64,000 bases of DNA from positions 3,789,501-3,853,500 of the forward strand of contig NC_090711.1 of NCBI RefSeq assembly GCF_040954835.1, in the 5' to 3' direction. The notes beneath the pieces were generated by a model that worked only from the letters and a program-made list of their open reading frames with translations, did no database searches and was not told the DNA's origin. The translations under genes and the position numbers were made by a program. This document shows, piece by piece, positions 12,961 through 43,930 of this stretch (the first letter of the stretch is position 1; each line of letters starts with the position of its first letter). The stretch is from Lepisosteus oculatus. Lineage: Eukaryota > Chordata > Actinopteri > Semionotiformes > Lepisosteidae.

Positions 12961-15149
12961 AGGTTGTGGCTTCAGATGTTTTGGTGGGACGCTGCTATGT
13001 GCTCCGAGTTACCTTCTGGGGAAAGATGTGCCTCTTGTTCTTGGTTTGTAATAAACTTCCATGTGGTTTCTATTTTTGCCCTCTGGTTCTTGTTTCCCTG
13101 TTCGTTCTGAAATTTGGGGGGGAGGACTTTGTCAGTGTCAGTGAAGATCTGTAATACTTGCTTGTTTCCATTGGGCAAAATCTAGGAACCTGCACTCTTG
13201 CAGCCAGCTGCCACCAAACGTCCTGTCTGTACGAGGTGATTGGATGGGGAGGCAGAGCTGGGTGTGAACTGAGTCCGCTTCGGATTTTCCCATTCTGTCA
13301 TTGGACTAAAGATTGGAGCTGTTTTTATTCCAATTTTAAAACAATAAAATGAGAAATGAAGAAATGATAACCCACAGCACCTGGTACACACACATCATGA
13401 AACCTTGGAGTGGTGCTTCCCAGTCCTGGCCCTGGAGCCCCACACACACCTGCTGCTTTCCAGCAGGGGAGAATTGAAGCCTTACTGGACCTGAATAGTT
13501 GTTCCCGAGTTGTGTAACTCGGGGCTCGGCTGCAATCAGGATCGGGATTGAGAACCACTGCCTCAGGCCACGGAGATAAGCGTATAGCTGACATTGCTGG
13601 GATGTGTTGTTCTTTCCCTTTTAAAAGCATCGCTGAGCATAAAAGAACGACGCATTACACATGGGCCTCCAAATACACGTTATCATTTTCACTCGCTGGG
13701 CCAGCTCAATTACAAATAGACACTGGCACGGCAGATCAGTGAAAAAGTGTCTCCAGCTTGCTATCGAAAAAAAAACAGCACCGAAGTGGGAAGACTAAAA
13801 AAAAAATGCACTCTTCCTCTTTTGACTAAAAGAAACACACATTTTGCAAGACAGAAGTTTCCGTGAACCAGCTGTTGCAAAGGGCAGCAAGAAATCTACC
13901 AAGACTAGCAGAACTGTGAAAGGAGGTGGATTTTAACGCTGGTCAGCATTGGAGTACTGTACCTCCTGGCTGAGAAATAACGGCAAAAGACATGGGAGAA
14001 CTTCAACCCCGTTGCCAAGAGAGTGTTGACAACGTACGTTATCTAAAGAAAATCAGGAACGACTGGGTCTTTCAGAAAGTTAAAAATTAAGGTATAACCT
14101 CTTATGACAACCAGGAAACACTTAAGCTAAACATCAGTCGTCAAGCCAAGCAATGCCCCCAATATACATCTGCACTGCAGGCGCTCTGCACACACACGCA
14201 TGTTAGCAGCTTTTCCGATGTGCATTCACTTTATTTACGACTTGTGATAGACGCTCTGTATTAAGTTCGCCACAAGAGCTCTGCTCGTTGACAACCAATG
14301 TCTTGTGATATCTTGAATTCTTTCACTCCGCATGCTGATATTATTGACGATAACTTCCTCATCTCCTGTTTGCATATCGTAGGCTTGCCGCCAGGAGATA
14401 AAAGTGGAAGAAGAGACTGGTTTGTGCTGCCTTGATACCAGACACTCACACAACACCTTTGCTGTCTAATCCGCGTTACAGTGATTCCATATTTTAATCG
14501 GTATTCCCTTTAAAGCAACTCATCTGCAGTACGCAGGGCTTTACTGAAACACTGGTATGTTTCGTTTTTTGCATTGGATATGATGCTGTTTTTATTTAAT
14601 CCACAGATTTATTATAGTAGAGACTGGCACGATATTCCGACTTAAAACAATCTACGATCATTAATTGATCCTTCCGCTTTCTTGGGTGGTAAGGTGTATT
14701 TCATAACTGGTGGGCTAGGCGTTGAAGTACTGTACACATAAATAGAACCCACAGGAAGTCAAGAAAATAACTTCAGTTAAGTTCTTCATTAATAACTTCC
14801 ACGATACGTAATGCAAGGGGGAGTCTCAACAGTCCGAAACTGGGGCTCTAATCAAGACCGGGTATTTTTCCTAGCAAGTGAAGCCAGTTTACGGGATTGT
14901 TTACACCGGTACTTCTAATTTCGTACCAAAAACACTGGACACCTAGAGGCGCAAAGACACACCCCCATTGAAGATATTTAAAACTTCACATACTTGTCAA
15001 TTCTAAACTTGGCTTAATCTCCACAAAACTCAACTAAAGCCCAAACCTGCCCTCTGGCAAATAAAATCAAGCAACGCGCGTTTGCATTCGGCGTTCAAGA
15101 GCTAGTTCTAGCAAGGCATCAAGTGATCTTCCTGCACGGCTCTCACGAC

Positions 15150-15392
15150 TATCTCCATCAGCAGAAATAGAGAAATAGCGTGTGTAGGGCGGGACTTCCC
15201 CGTGATACTGCCCAGCCCATTCTGATCTGCGTTAGCAGTGCCGGTCACTTCCTCGTGTGTCTGACATCCCCGCTGAGCTGCGTTTTACACATCAGCGACA
15301 TGGGAACGGTGATCTTTCACGAATAAAACGCCGTATAACAAAACCGTCTCGGAATTTCGAAATCTTCTGAAGTTTCAGTGCTGTTTAAAAAA
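15150..15392 (+). promoter_or_regulatory. hck: Candidate hck promoter and non-coding first exon
   Basis: The first coding exon of hck begins only 8 bases before its ATG, so a 5' exon must lie upstream. This stretch has a kappaB-type site GGGACTTCCCC (15191-15201) and CACTTCCTC (15246-15254), whose reverse complement GAGGAAGTG is a PU.1/ETS core. It ends in a strong donor AA|GTAAGT with GT at 15393. It is also richer in CpG than its surroundings. HCK is known as a myeloid gene, which makes PU.1 and NF-kappaB sites apt. The assignment is inference: no transcript evidence, and 7.8 kb separate it from exon 2. A GC-box (16432-16440) and CACGTG (16479-16484) 1 kb downstream mark an alternative. Confidence 0.35.
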
Positions 15393-18300
15393 GTAAGTGA
15401 CAGTCTTTGTCTTTTTTTCTATACCGCATTGTTCCTGCACTTTTCTACTGTCCTGTATATTTGGAGCAGTAAGTTGTGTTATACACTTTTTTTAAAATAG
15501 AATGTCACCATAAAATAAAAGACGACGGTAGGCGTTGCTAAAAGGCTTTGCGGATAACCCAGGGTTTGTGTTGATAGCCTGGGGTCTAAACTTCTGACCC
15601 TTGCTTCTCTTTTCTGACGCCTTCTTCTAAAACCGCTCTTGACGGACTTGAGTGAAACATCACCTTGAAAAACAAATTATTGCTGCTGTGGTGGTTTATC
15701 AGAGAATAGGTGTACATTATTTTTTTTTGCTGCAACAACGTCGTCGAGTCTGAATTGTAGGTCGTGCCTGCCTGTTTTGGAGTACATAGCTCCCCACTAG
15801 CTTGTATTGAGAAAGTCAAACCCGACCCAACCACAAGTTTCCTTTTCCAAATCGACCATGCCTCCAAGTTGGAACCATGGATGAACCACGAACAACTGCA
15901 GAACCACTGCGCACACTTAAGAGAGAACAGTCGCAAAACACCGGAGAACATACAGTATTCAATCCTAACGCGTTATCAATTTGCCATTAATCTTGATTTG
16001 GGCTGTTACTCTTGAAGAAACTTGTCGCAGTTCAAGATGACGGCTTGAAGCGGAATGGTAAAACCGGGCCATAGATTGTCGAACAGCAAGAGACCTTTTA
16101 AATCGTTGGCTTTGACATTGCTAGCTGAACTTGACTTCGGACTTGGCGTTTTCACCGAGCACTACACCCGTGTTGCAAAGGGAAGTGACGGCTGTTTTAC
16201 CCCCTTCAGCCTCTGATGCAAAGCAGAATAGCACCTCTTTTAACATAGCATGTTACAAGTAGCGCGTTCAAAAGCGGCGCAGATAGTCTGATGCGTTTTT
16301 TTAATGGTGCCATATTTGATTACAATGAAGTGAAAGTTATTTTCTTCGTCGTTCCAGCTTTGAGGAAGTTGTCAGTCAACAAGGGACTTTTGCGACTTCC
16401 GAGCTCCCGGAGGTGTATTTAATACTTGATAGGGGCGGGGTGTTAATACTTTTAAACCGGAGCTTCGCGGAAGGACATCACGTGTTTAGAAACACTTCTG
16501 CCAAAAGCGTTGAAACAGGCTGGAAACGAAGTTCATAACCGAGATACTATTCTGAAAGATGTTTGAGGCAATTTTATTACGGCTACTAAATGTCTTTTGT
16601 ATAAATAAAATATATCGTGGAGGTAATTCCACTATTTGTTTTGCTAGCCTCATCAATAAAAACGGTCAAGACCAGACATTAATCAGTTACACAGCAAGTG
16701 TTTCCAATTTGAGATCGCTTTTACAGAGAACAGGCGTGAATGACAGCGGGCTCGTCGGTTTAGTGCAACTGGCGTCTAGGCTCTGCACCCGTTAATATCT
16801 TGTTTTTTAATATGTCTTCGCATCCGACCAATAAACTCAAATACTGCAATTAGACATGAAGCTAGGTAAAGCTGTATTAACGGCACACAGCCGTTCATCG
16901 TTCCAGGTGCCATGATTAAACAGACATTATCTATCTCATTATTCTTCCGTATGGTCCCGTGCCTTGGCAGTCAATACTTCCAGCTAGATAATTTCTTTTT
17001 AAATTCATGATTTTTTATACAATCTGTGCTTTTAACAAGTAATCTTCAAACGTGCAGCTGGTCTCACTGTTGCTTCTCAGCTCTGGGGTCCTGGGTTCAA
17101 ATCTGGCTCTGCCTGTGCGGAATTTGCGTGTTCTCCTCTTTAATTGACTTCTCTAAATGACCACTGGTGTGTGTGTGTGTGCCGTTCATGGACTCTGTGC
17201 CTTTCGGGTAAGGCTGTGGCCCACATGACTGTCTAAGGATATTGTAGTTAGTGAGCATCGTGGATGAAGTTATGGGTGTACCCATGTCAACATGAAATGT
17301 GGTACAGGTATATCATGTTGAGCAAAACCTAGTGAAATGCAGTGAAGTCAAAGTAAAATATTCTGAATCTATAACGCAATGCTGCAAACCATCTCAAAAC
17401 AAACGCACAACGTAAATAAAAACTACCAAAACATGTAGAACCACTGCACACATTTAAGAGAAATCAATCACAGAATACCCGTGAAAGTATTCAACCCAAA
17501 TGTATGATCTATTTGCTGTCAATCCTAGTTAAAGAAGAGTCACGAAACAATAAAATTCACAGATGATAATGGAGTTTAGAATGGGGAATATAACTTTAAG
17601 TGCCTTGCTTCACTTCCTTTGTCAATTTAGATCAGCAATCGGAACTTTAAAAGGAAAAATAGCTTGTAAAATCACTATCTAAGCATCCAATGACATACCA
17701 AAACCCAGTCTTGTTATCTTGAAGTTTGAAGTTGGTATAACAAAATGACTAGCTGAACAGCATTTAGATGAAAGCCAGATTTTTACAGGTTGGACTGGGA
17801 ATCTTGTTTGCCGGACATTTTGCTTGGTCTTTCATGAGTCGGGCTCTGTCTTGAAAAATCCTGGATAACTTAGCTTGCGGCATTTGCATGTGACTGAAAT
17901 TTGAATCCCCTTCCATGTCTGAAAAAAAAGACATGTTGTACGTTTCCTTTCTGCCTCGGGCAACCAGCAGTATGATTTTGCTTTGCAAGCCTCTGGGGAA
18001 CGGTTAAAATTATACAATTTTAAAATAGCATGCAAGGAACAGCGGAGGACTTCTTATCTTGAAAGTCGATTTATCTAGATCATTTACATGTTCACCCAGT
18101 TCTAGTGTTGGAAAACACTTTTCTTTTCAGTCCACAAATTTTGTGTGCGACGGCAATCTTAAACCAGCATCTTCTGTTTCACGATGATATCGGGGAAGAC
18201 TCAGCTCTTTGCATCATGTAGCTCTGAAGTGCTGGGTGGAAACTGTCCACATTTTCCAACATCTCTTTAACATAAAACTAACATGAGAAGAGGTGGAACA

Positions 18301-21300
18301 AAGACTCAACAGTCGAGTATTTCAGCTGCACGTATAACCTCGGGCAGCTATGCATGCATGAATGAAGACGCCGCAAAAAATAACTCGGTCTTTCCTTCCA
18401 TTTAAAATGAGGGTGAGTTATATTAAAGATTAGAAATGCTATTTACATATGTTACCAAAATGACTAAAGATTTAACTGTTTTTCTGTTGCCATAATCATC
18501 AGCCTGAAACTGAAGATTCAGGACAACTGTTAAAGTGAAGTCAATTTCTCTAGTCCAAATCTTTTTCTGCTGGCACATTAGATTAACTGAAAAGCAGATA
18601 TTCTATTCTACAACTGTTGTGCACAACGTGATGGATAATCTGATTGCAGGTATTTGAGCACAATGGCCTACTAGACTGTATATGGAGAGCAAAGAAATGG
18701 GAACGTGTATAATTTTTGGCCATTTTGGTGGTGCTTTACACTGTACAGAGGACAGTGTCCTCTGTAGTCCGTCAGTTAATATGGTTTCAAGGACCAGAGC
18801 CATCTTATTCAAAATTTATAAGGCTGCGAACCTTAAAAAATAATTGATATTGGGTTTCTTGTCTCCCTTTCCAGTATATCCCCAAATAGGGAGGAATTTC
18901 ATAGACTTTCTATCATTGCCTAATAAATAATTGTCAGAATGAAGAAGAAGGTGAAGTCCCGCTATGATTATTTTTATTGCCTATTAACATTCACATGCAG
19001 TGGTGCTAGATGCCACTAATGGAGGGTGACTGGTTTATCATTCCTTGGAATCATAGAACAAACTCCCTTGTTAAAGCAGTGCTAAATTATGGAACAGATC
19101 AGATTGTTTATCAAAAGGAAATAGTAGCTGAATGATTTCAGAGGCTGGAGTAATGTCTATCAATGTAAAGATCGGAAGGTGAGAAGGTCATTGCTGTAAT
19201 AATATTCTGCTTTTATTTTTTATATTTTGTATCATCTGTTGTTTTCCTCTAGATTGGATGCTGATTTCCATAGATCTAAAACAGAGAAAATAAATGCATA
19301 AAAAGTTATCTAAGTTACAGACATATTAAACTTTTATTTTGTCATTGATACAGTCCAAATATTACAATATTTTACAGTTTACAGTTCACTGTTGGACAAA
19401 AATATATTTTCTTTTATCTTGCTGCCATTTAACCCGGTTAAATTGGACCTGATAGACAACTGTCTTGTAAAAAAATTTTTTAGAAACCTTTCAAAATCTT
19501 TGTTCATCATTTAGTCTCTGGTAAGATGAAAATCTTTGGTTTCAGAGGCATAGCCGAGCTTCTGTTACATTTACAGCACTGCTTTCTGGTTGTTCTAATC
19601 TAGCTTGTAGCCTCCTGCCCCTGTGGACTGTGGAGGGTGCAGGTCAGAGGGACGATTGCAGCAGTGCTACAGAAGGAAAGCCATGGTCCCAAGACCTCTG
19701 CAATCAGAGCTCATCCTCGGCTTTTTAAATTGATCTTTTGGCTCTGGGAAAGTAATCCGTTTCATTGTGGCTGCAAGTGGACTTTAACTTCAGGTTTGAA
19801 CTGGGGCATTGTGAAAAGGTTTGACAGTTGCCTTTCTCGAAGGTGTGCTGTGGTGGTAAACCCAGCACACCATCTCTTCTTAAGTGTTGACTCCCTGCTT
19901 AAACAGGGTGAACCAATGACTTGGGCTTTTCCTAAGTCCTCCCAGCCCTCCTCTGTGATGGCAGTCCAGGCAAAAGATGAATTGAGCATTTTCGGTGTGA
20001 ATTCGAGCTCTGCAGCCACTGCACAGCCACCATTCCGTAACCAGGTGCCACACATGGTCATCACAACTTACACCGCATGGCTGCTCTCACCGTAGGCAGT
20101 GTCGTGCAAGTACAAATCTGTGTGGCAGCACACGTAAGAGAGTAGATAAGGGAAAGTGGGATTGCCTCAGCTCTGACTCAACCAGGCTGAGTTTCAGATG
20201 AGTTGCTGATAGAGAGTCATGAGTGCCACGCAGCTTGTCCAACATTTGGCGATTGTTGTCAAATGTTTGTTGGGATACAACCAATTGCATCATGCCAGCA
20301 GTCAGTTCCAGTTCAGTTTAAGCTGTACTATACCCTGGGGGGAATTTGTTTTATAGAAAAGCACAAGAGTCCAACACAACAAATGAAAACAAGCATCACC
20401 AACAAAGAATACAGTAGAGGAGTGTTTCAGGAGATCAGAGTTACTTCTCATTATTTGAAAGTGAGATTGCAGATGGGATTAAATATTTCCAGAGTCTATT
20501 ATCATTACTCATGGGGACACAAAGGCATTTTCCAGAAGGAAGGAGTGTAAATTCACAGGGAAGGGGCTGTGCCAGATACTCCATAATGCTCCTAGCCTTC
20601 TGTACTGCCCCCTATAAGTGGAGGAAGAACGCTACTGACAGATACCTGTGTTATTTGTACACTTGATTGGCTTCAGCTGTCATTTTGTTGCTCATGTGGT
20701 GAAAGATATCAAAGATTAATCTTTGTCCCTCTTGTCTCTCTAATGTGCTGTTTACCCTCCCTATGACTGACTGCGCAGCAAAACAGAACAAATGCTATAA
20801 ATAATACCGTAAGGGCGATGCAACTGTAGGTGTATCCCCTACCATAATCTTCTTCTTTATAAACAAATAATTGGTAATTGGTGATTTCATGAAGGTAGTT
20901 GGGAATGCTCAATGACTGCATTCAGAATTTCTGCTGATGTCCAAATTTTACATGACTCACTTGGTTTACTTTACATCTGTGGATTAAATTCATGACTGAT
21001 TTTTTTTGGGGGGGGCAATCTTCTGCATGTTAATTGACTGAAATATTACAGGGGTGCGTTGCTTGGTTTCTTGTTTTCAGTGTTGGTGAGGAAACTAGAA
21101 TCTGATTCATTTCAAGGCGTTTGCTGAAGGTTTCTTTTTAATGTTCATTTACATAAAGAACACAGCAGTCTCTCTTACAAGTCACTTTATTCCGAAAATT
21201 GCTTTTTCAGTCTCTGTTGTCACCATTGCTAATTACTACGCCTGCATTTTGGTATATGGAACGACATGGGTCACAGACCTGGAGGCAATCATGTATACAG

Positions 21301-23232
21301 ACTTACCGGTTTTATTTCACTCTTCAGTGGGTTAAAGGAAGTAGGAGGAAGTGTCATAATCACATGTGTGAAGGGTGTAAATCCGGTCTGTGTTGGCTGT
21401 CGCTGAATGAATACAATCAATCCATGAGGCTCAATCAATCCATGGGTAATTGTATCTAGGTAGCCTGTATGGATACTGCATGTTATACTAACCACCAAAC
21501 ATGTTAAATGTGCTGATAGAACTCTTCCCGTTTGTAATTGTAATTGTTATACTTTTACAATTGTCTCCTCCTTAGTGGCTCAACCAGTACAGGGACTCAC
21601 TCTGAGCTCAGGTTAATTTTTTGTAATCCAGACATCAGTGGTCAGCAAATTAGAACTAGGATTCCCCAGGTGTCATTGTGGTTTGAGTGGTCTGGTGTCA
21701 GACAGGGTATCCACGTCCTGCCACTAATTGACTGGCACCTGCGGGCTTATGACAACATCAGCGAGAGCTGCTTCGCTCCTCCAGTTGGTGCCGATGCTGT
21801 TGTGAGCAACATGGGAGCACGTGTTGAAGAAATCGTGCTGTAGTTGTGCTGCTTGTGTTTCTAAAACTGTGTAGGGGGATGTAAAGGGAAGCTGTACTTG
21901 CATGTTTACTATATGCTGTAGTTTTACAGTGTGTTACCACACTTTACTATGCTCTTACCACAGTAGAGCACAGTAAACATTGGCAGGTCAAATTATCCTG
22001 CTACCACTTCCTGAGGACTCGGCTACAAAAGTGAAGGTCTGAATTGATTGTTCTCTTCTAAAACGTGTGTATGGAATTCATGTAACTAGGTAGTAAAAGT
22101 GGTTTTACGCCCTACAGTACAAACTTTCATCACCAGGGTTGATCAAAAGATGCTGAGCCTTTGTACAAGTATTTTTGGCTGACAGATTACCAACAATATA
22201 GGCATTTAGCATTATGATTCAAAGCTGTTTCCAACAATGAGGTCCTTAGAAACTAAAAAACAACAGGTTCTTGGAAAATGCTGATTACATCTCAGTGAGA
22301 ATATCTGAATAACTTCCCGCAAAAGACAATGGCCATTCACTGCAGGTAGTTCCTCATATTTTACAGAGACCACTGCTAACAGGTAGTCCCATGAACATGA
22401 CCGTAACTGGCACAGTCCATGAGCAATAGGAATTATACATTAAGAAGCAGAGCAAACATTGAAGCTAAACCATGCCACGCGTAAGGGACACAAGTTCAGC
22501 ACACAGAGCAGGGAGAGTAATTGAAAGGGATGTTATCAATATTGAGAAAAAAATCCCATGGTAATAACTGATTTTATGTTTGTTTTTGTGTGACAGGGAA
22601 GTTTAGCTGCTGTCACAGCTTGGCATTCATCTTGACTCGTCTTAACGTTACAGATATGGCCGTGACTCAACACTGTCAAAGCAGTGGTTCTCAAGTAAAG
22701 CCTTTTAAAAATAGCCAGGCCAGTTTTTCTACTGCATTTGTCACTGTCACTTGCCACCCGCCGAATGTTGAAAGTGTTACATTTCGCACAATTTTTTGCA
22801 CTTTGCGCAGTGCACTACACTCGGTCCTTTCTTGGGTGAGAATTACCATAATTCTATGTTCAGTTCTCTTTCGAAAGGGCAATGAAAGTCCTGGGCGAGT
22901 TGCATGTGTCTCTTTCCCTTTTTGGCCAGCTGGTTGAAGCCCTGCCCTTGAGTCAGTGCCTTATTTACATTGTTTCAACTTGAAGGAGTTTTGCCCTGCA
23001 ATGCCTTCCCCTTTCTCAACATCCTGCTGCATCATCTTTTCTCCATGGGCAGGAAGTGGGCAGACTTTGCTGCTCAATCATTCAGGACTCCTGGTCAGCT
23101 TGTCAAACACACTGATCGCGTGAAACTGAGAATCAGTGAGCATAAAGCAAAGCAATGTCCCGCTCCTCAATCGCCATCTCTGTGGGATTCTCGCTCATCT
23201 TTCCCGCCCTGTGTTTTTTGTTTGGATTTCAG
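15393..23232. other. Non-coding stretch before the hck start exon (possible intron 1)
   Basis: No convincing coding exon. Holds a diverged duplicate pair (15895-16020 and 17438-17550), an L2/SINE-type fragment (17060-17270), a short GT tract (near 17168) and otherwise unique A/T-rich sequence. If the first exon at 15392 is right, this is intron 1 of hck. Confidence 0.4.
17060..17270 (+). repeat. Diverged L2/SINE-type fragment
   Basis: Shows ctcagctctggggtcctgggttcaaat, then gtgttctcct and a gtgtgtgtgtgtg stretch, the order seen in the L2-type repeat at 11915-12800. Poorly preserved. Confidence 0.45.
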
Positions 23233-23240
23233 GCAGGACA

Positions 23241-41465
<18,225 letters not shown>

Positions 41466-43930
41466 GGACACAGAACGTGGAGCAGCACTGCGTGAAGAAC
41501 CACATCTCTGCTCGCTCTTGATTGGGTCCCACAGCGCACTATGAATTTGCCAGCTCCAGGCAAAAACAAAAATGTGATTCAGACTAGTCTTCTATATTTG
41601 CTCTCCTGTCCATTGTTTCTGTTTTTATCTTTCTTACCAATCATTCACAACATCTGGAGGAGCCTTCACAGAGAAGAATGCCGCTGAATGGATTTCTGTC
41701 CCAAGCCCCTGCAGACTCATCTTGGTCCCGAGACAGCAGTTTTAACATGTGGGATAGTGAACGTGCCTTAATATATCTGTCGTTCTCTCAAAGCGCTCAC
41801 AGTACTGTTTACTTCCAGATAAGGAATTAAAATTAAGGTAATTTAATGTGCATTACTATATTTAGCTTTAGATACTAAAGGAAACTTTGGTATGTTTGTG
41901 TTCATTAACTTTCTCTTTTTTTCCATAAACATATTTAGTTGTAGAACTCATGGTACTTTAAAAAAAGTCCTTATTTTCAAGTGCTTCTTATAGGATTTCA
42001 GGTGTATATTTTTTTTATGTAGTGTGTGTGAAAAATACATTGTTAAAATATACATTCCTACTGCATGTGAAAATTTTTAAAAAGCATTTCATGTAAAATG
42101 TGGCACTCCCTGTTTACGGAACGTAACCCTCATTTTCATTTTGCAAATCTTTCAGTTGTCTTATTTCACTTGCGTAGTTACATTGTTTGCAGGACCCACT
42201 GAAGAGTTGCAGAGAAGAGCACTTCAGAATCATGACTGGATTTCACAATGCATCTGAGACTGCATGAACCTTTTTCACAGTCCAGCTCTGTTCCATGTAG
42301 AAATATCAGCCGTGCAAGTTGTCTCACTCATGAGTGCCACAAATTCAGGTCACCGGTATTAAAACATGTATGTTTACTAGACAGTCCAATCAGGTGTAGC
42401 TTTGAAGAAATGCTGAGATCTGAGGTTTTATACAGTATATAGCCTATATTAGGCTTTTTATAGGACACAACCCTTCTGTTAAGTTTAGTAACCACACATG
42501 CGTCACACTTGGGTTAACAAATCGATACTGTACTGGGTCTCAGTAAAGAGGTAGGCCTTTGAGTTCATTTCCCATTACCAAAAAATTGTGAGTAGTTGTT
42601 TCATGAAATAGGAAACCACAAGTTACCAGCAGAGGGCGAACTTCACATCACTCTGCCCCCTGAGCCCACTCTACGCTGTAACTTATTCATGTGGCATCCA
42701 CTGATTTACCAATCGCTCCCTTCGATTCAGGGTCGGGGGGAGCTGGCACCTATCACGTGCCATTTCTTTTGTGATTGTGTTTGTGTGGTCATCATTGTTC
42801 TAAAGTTAAAGCGCAGACAATATCTTTGAAAGGTTTTTAGCCTTTTAACACTGAACCAAAGCAAAAAGCCTTTTGATTTCAGAATTGTTTTCAAGACGTC
42901 TAATTCTCCTATTGCTGGAAGACAATAATAATTTGTATTACCTTGAAGCATCCTGAGTTTATTTCAAACTTTTCCATATTGACAACATTGCCACACAAAA
43001 TATTTCTGAATTTATGATTCCATTAAATGACTCCCTTAAAAAGTGATTGCATGTTTTGCATTTCTTTTAAGCTAGTATTTGTTTCAAATTCAGTCATTTT
43101 TCTGTATCCGTCATGAGTAAGCTGGGAGGTGTAAAATATGCAATATATTTGTGTATACCCAAAGTTTTGCATTTTAATTTATTTTGCACGGGTTTTGTTT
43201 TCATTTTTTTGCTTTCCTGCTGTATGAGAAATGTGTACTGTCGAAGAGAGTGGGGCTTAACAAATAGCCCTAAGGAGGTGTCGTTTGTTATTATAAATAC
43301 AATTTTAAAATGATGTATTTAAATTTAGTTGTTTGAATTCTTTAAACATAAATCTTGTAATTGCTTCGTTATCATGTAAATGGCTATTTAACGCGTTCTG
43401 CTTTTGATAATGTTCACTGTTACTGTTCACACTTAATTTTGCAGATGTCAAATTAAAAAAACAACGGAAAAACAGTTGTGTTGCTGTGATGTACCATGAT
43501 GATACAAGTGATTTTGAACTAATCTGGCTTTTACAAGAAAAACACGGGGGTCCGTTTTTCTCTTCACTCTTGACTTTGTTTCAAGCTTCAGAATCAATTG
43601 TTTCAACTCAATCAGGTTCCTTCTGAAAAACCAGCCTGGTAGAGTGTTGGCAACATGCTTTGATCAGGAGCAGTAGTGCTCTTTCTGTGCTACTCTTAAC
43701 TTGGCCAGTTTGGCAGTTCTTGCTAAGCCTCTGAATCAAAAGTGGTCAAAAATCAAAAGTTCAGCTAAACTTGAAGATTATTTGTAATCCTAACCCGTAC
43801 ATGGCACAAATCAAGCTTAATTTATATTCCATTTCAGCAGCAGGTTACATAAAGTAAAAATCTGGAAATTTGAAGCAGATTTACAGCAGATACATTTAAA
43901 ATACTGAATAAAGCTGATAATTTCAATGTT
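41466..43930 (+). other. hck: hck 3' UTR with polyadenylation signal
   Basis: A/T-rich sequence follows the TGA without coding exons. The clearest AATAAA is at 43907-43912 (about 2.45 kb after the stop), with a GT-rich stretch (tgtttgtgact) just after it. An ATTAAA at 43452 could give a shorter form. Confidence 0.55.

Larger units (their letters stand above)
3692..15149. other. Intergenic stretch with scattered old repeats
   Basis: I see no convincing coding exon here. It contains the likely 3' UTR of the upstream gene, a CT-rich minisatellite (6050-6550), a short 10-bp tandem (7763-7795), a very A/T-rich palindromic patch (about 9330-9480), a retroelement tail (10785-10900), a direct repeat of aagatctactgt near 11350 and 11370, and L2/SINE pieces (11915-12960). 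The open frames in this stretch are short, lack splice context and do not resemble known domains. Confidence 0.5.

Noticed and set aside
19637-20095. 152-codon open frame upstream of hck
   Set aside because: No homology I can recognise, no promoter or splice signals, and an equal-length antisense frame overlaps it.
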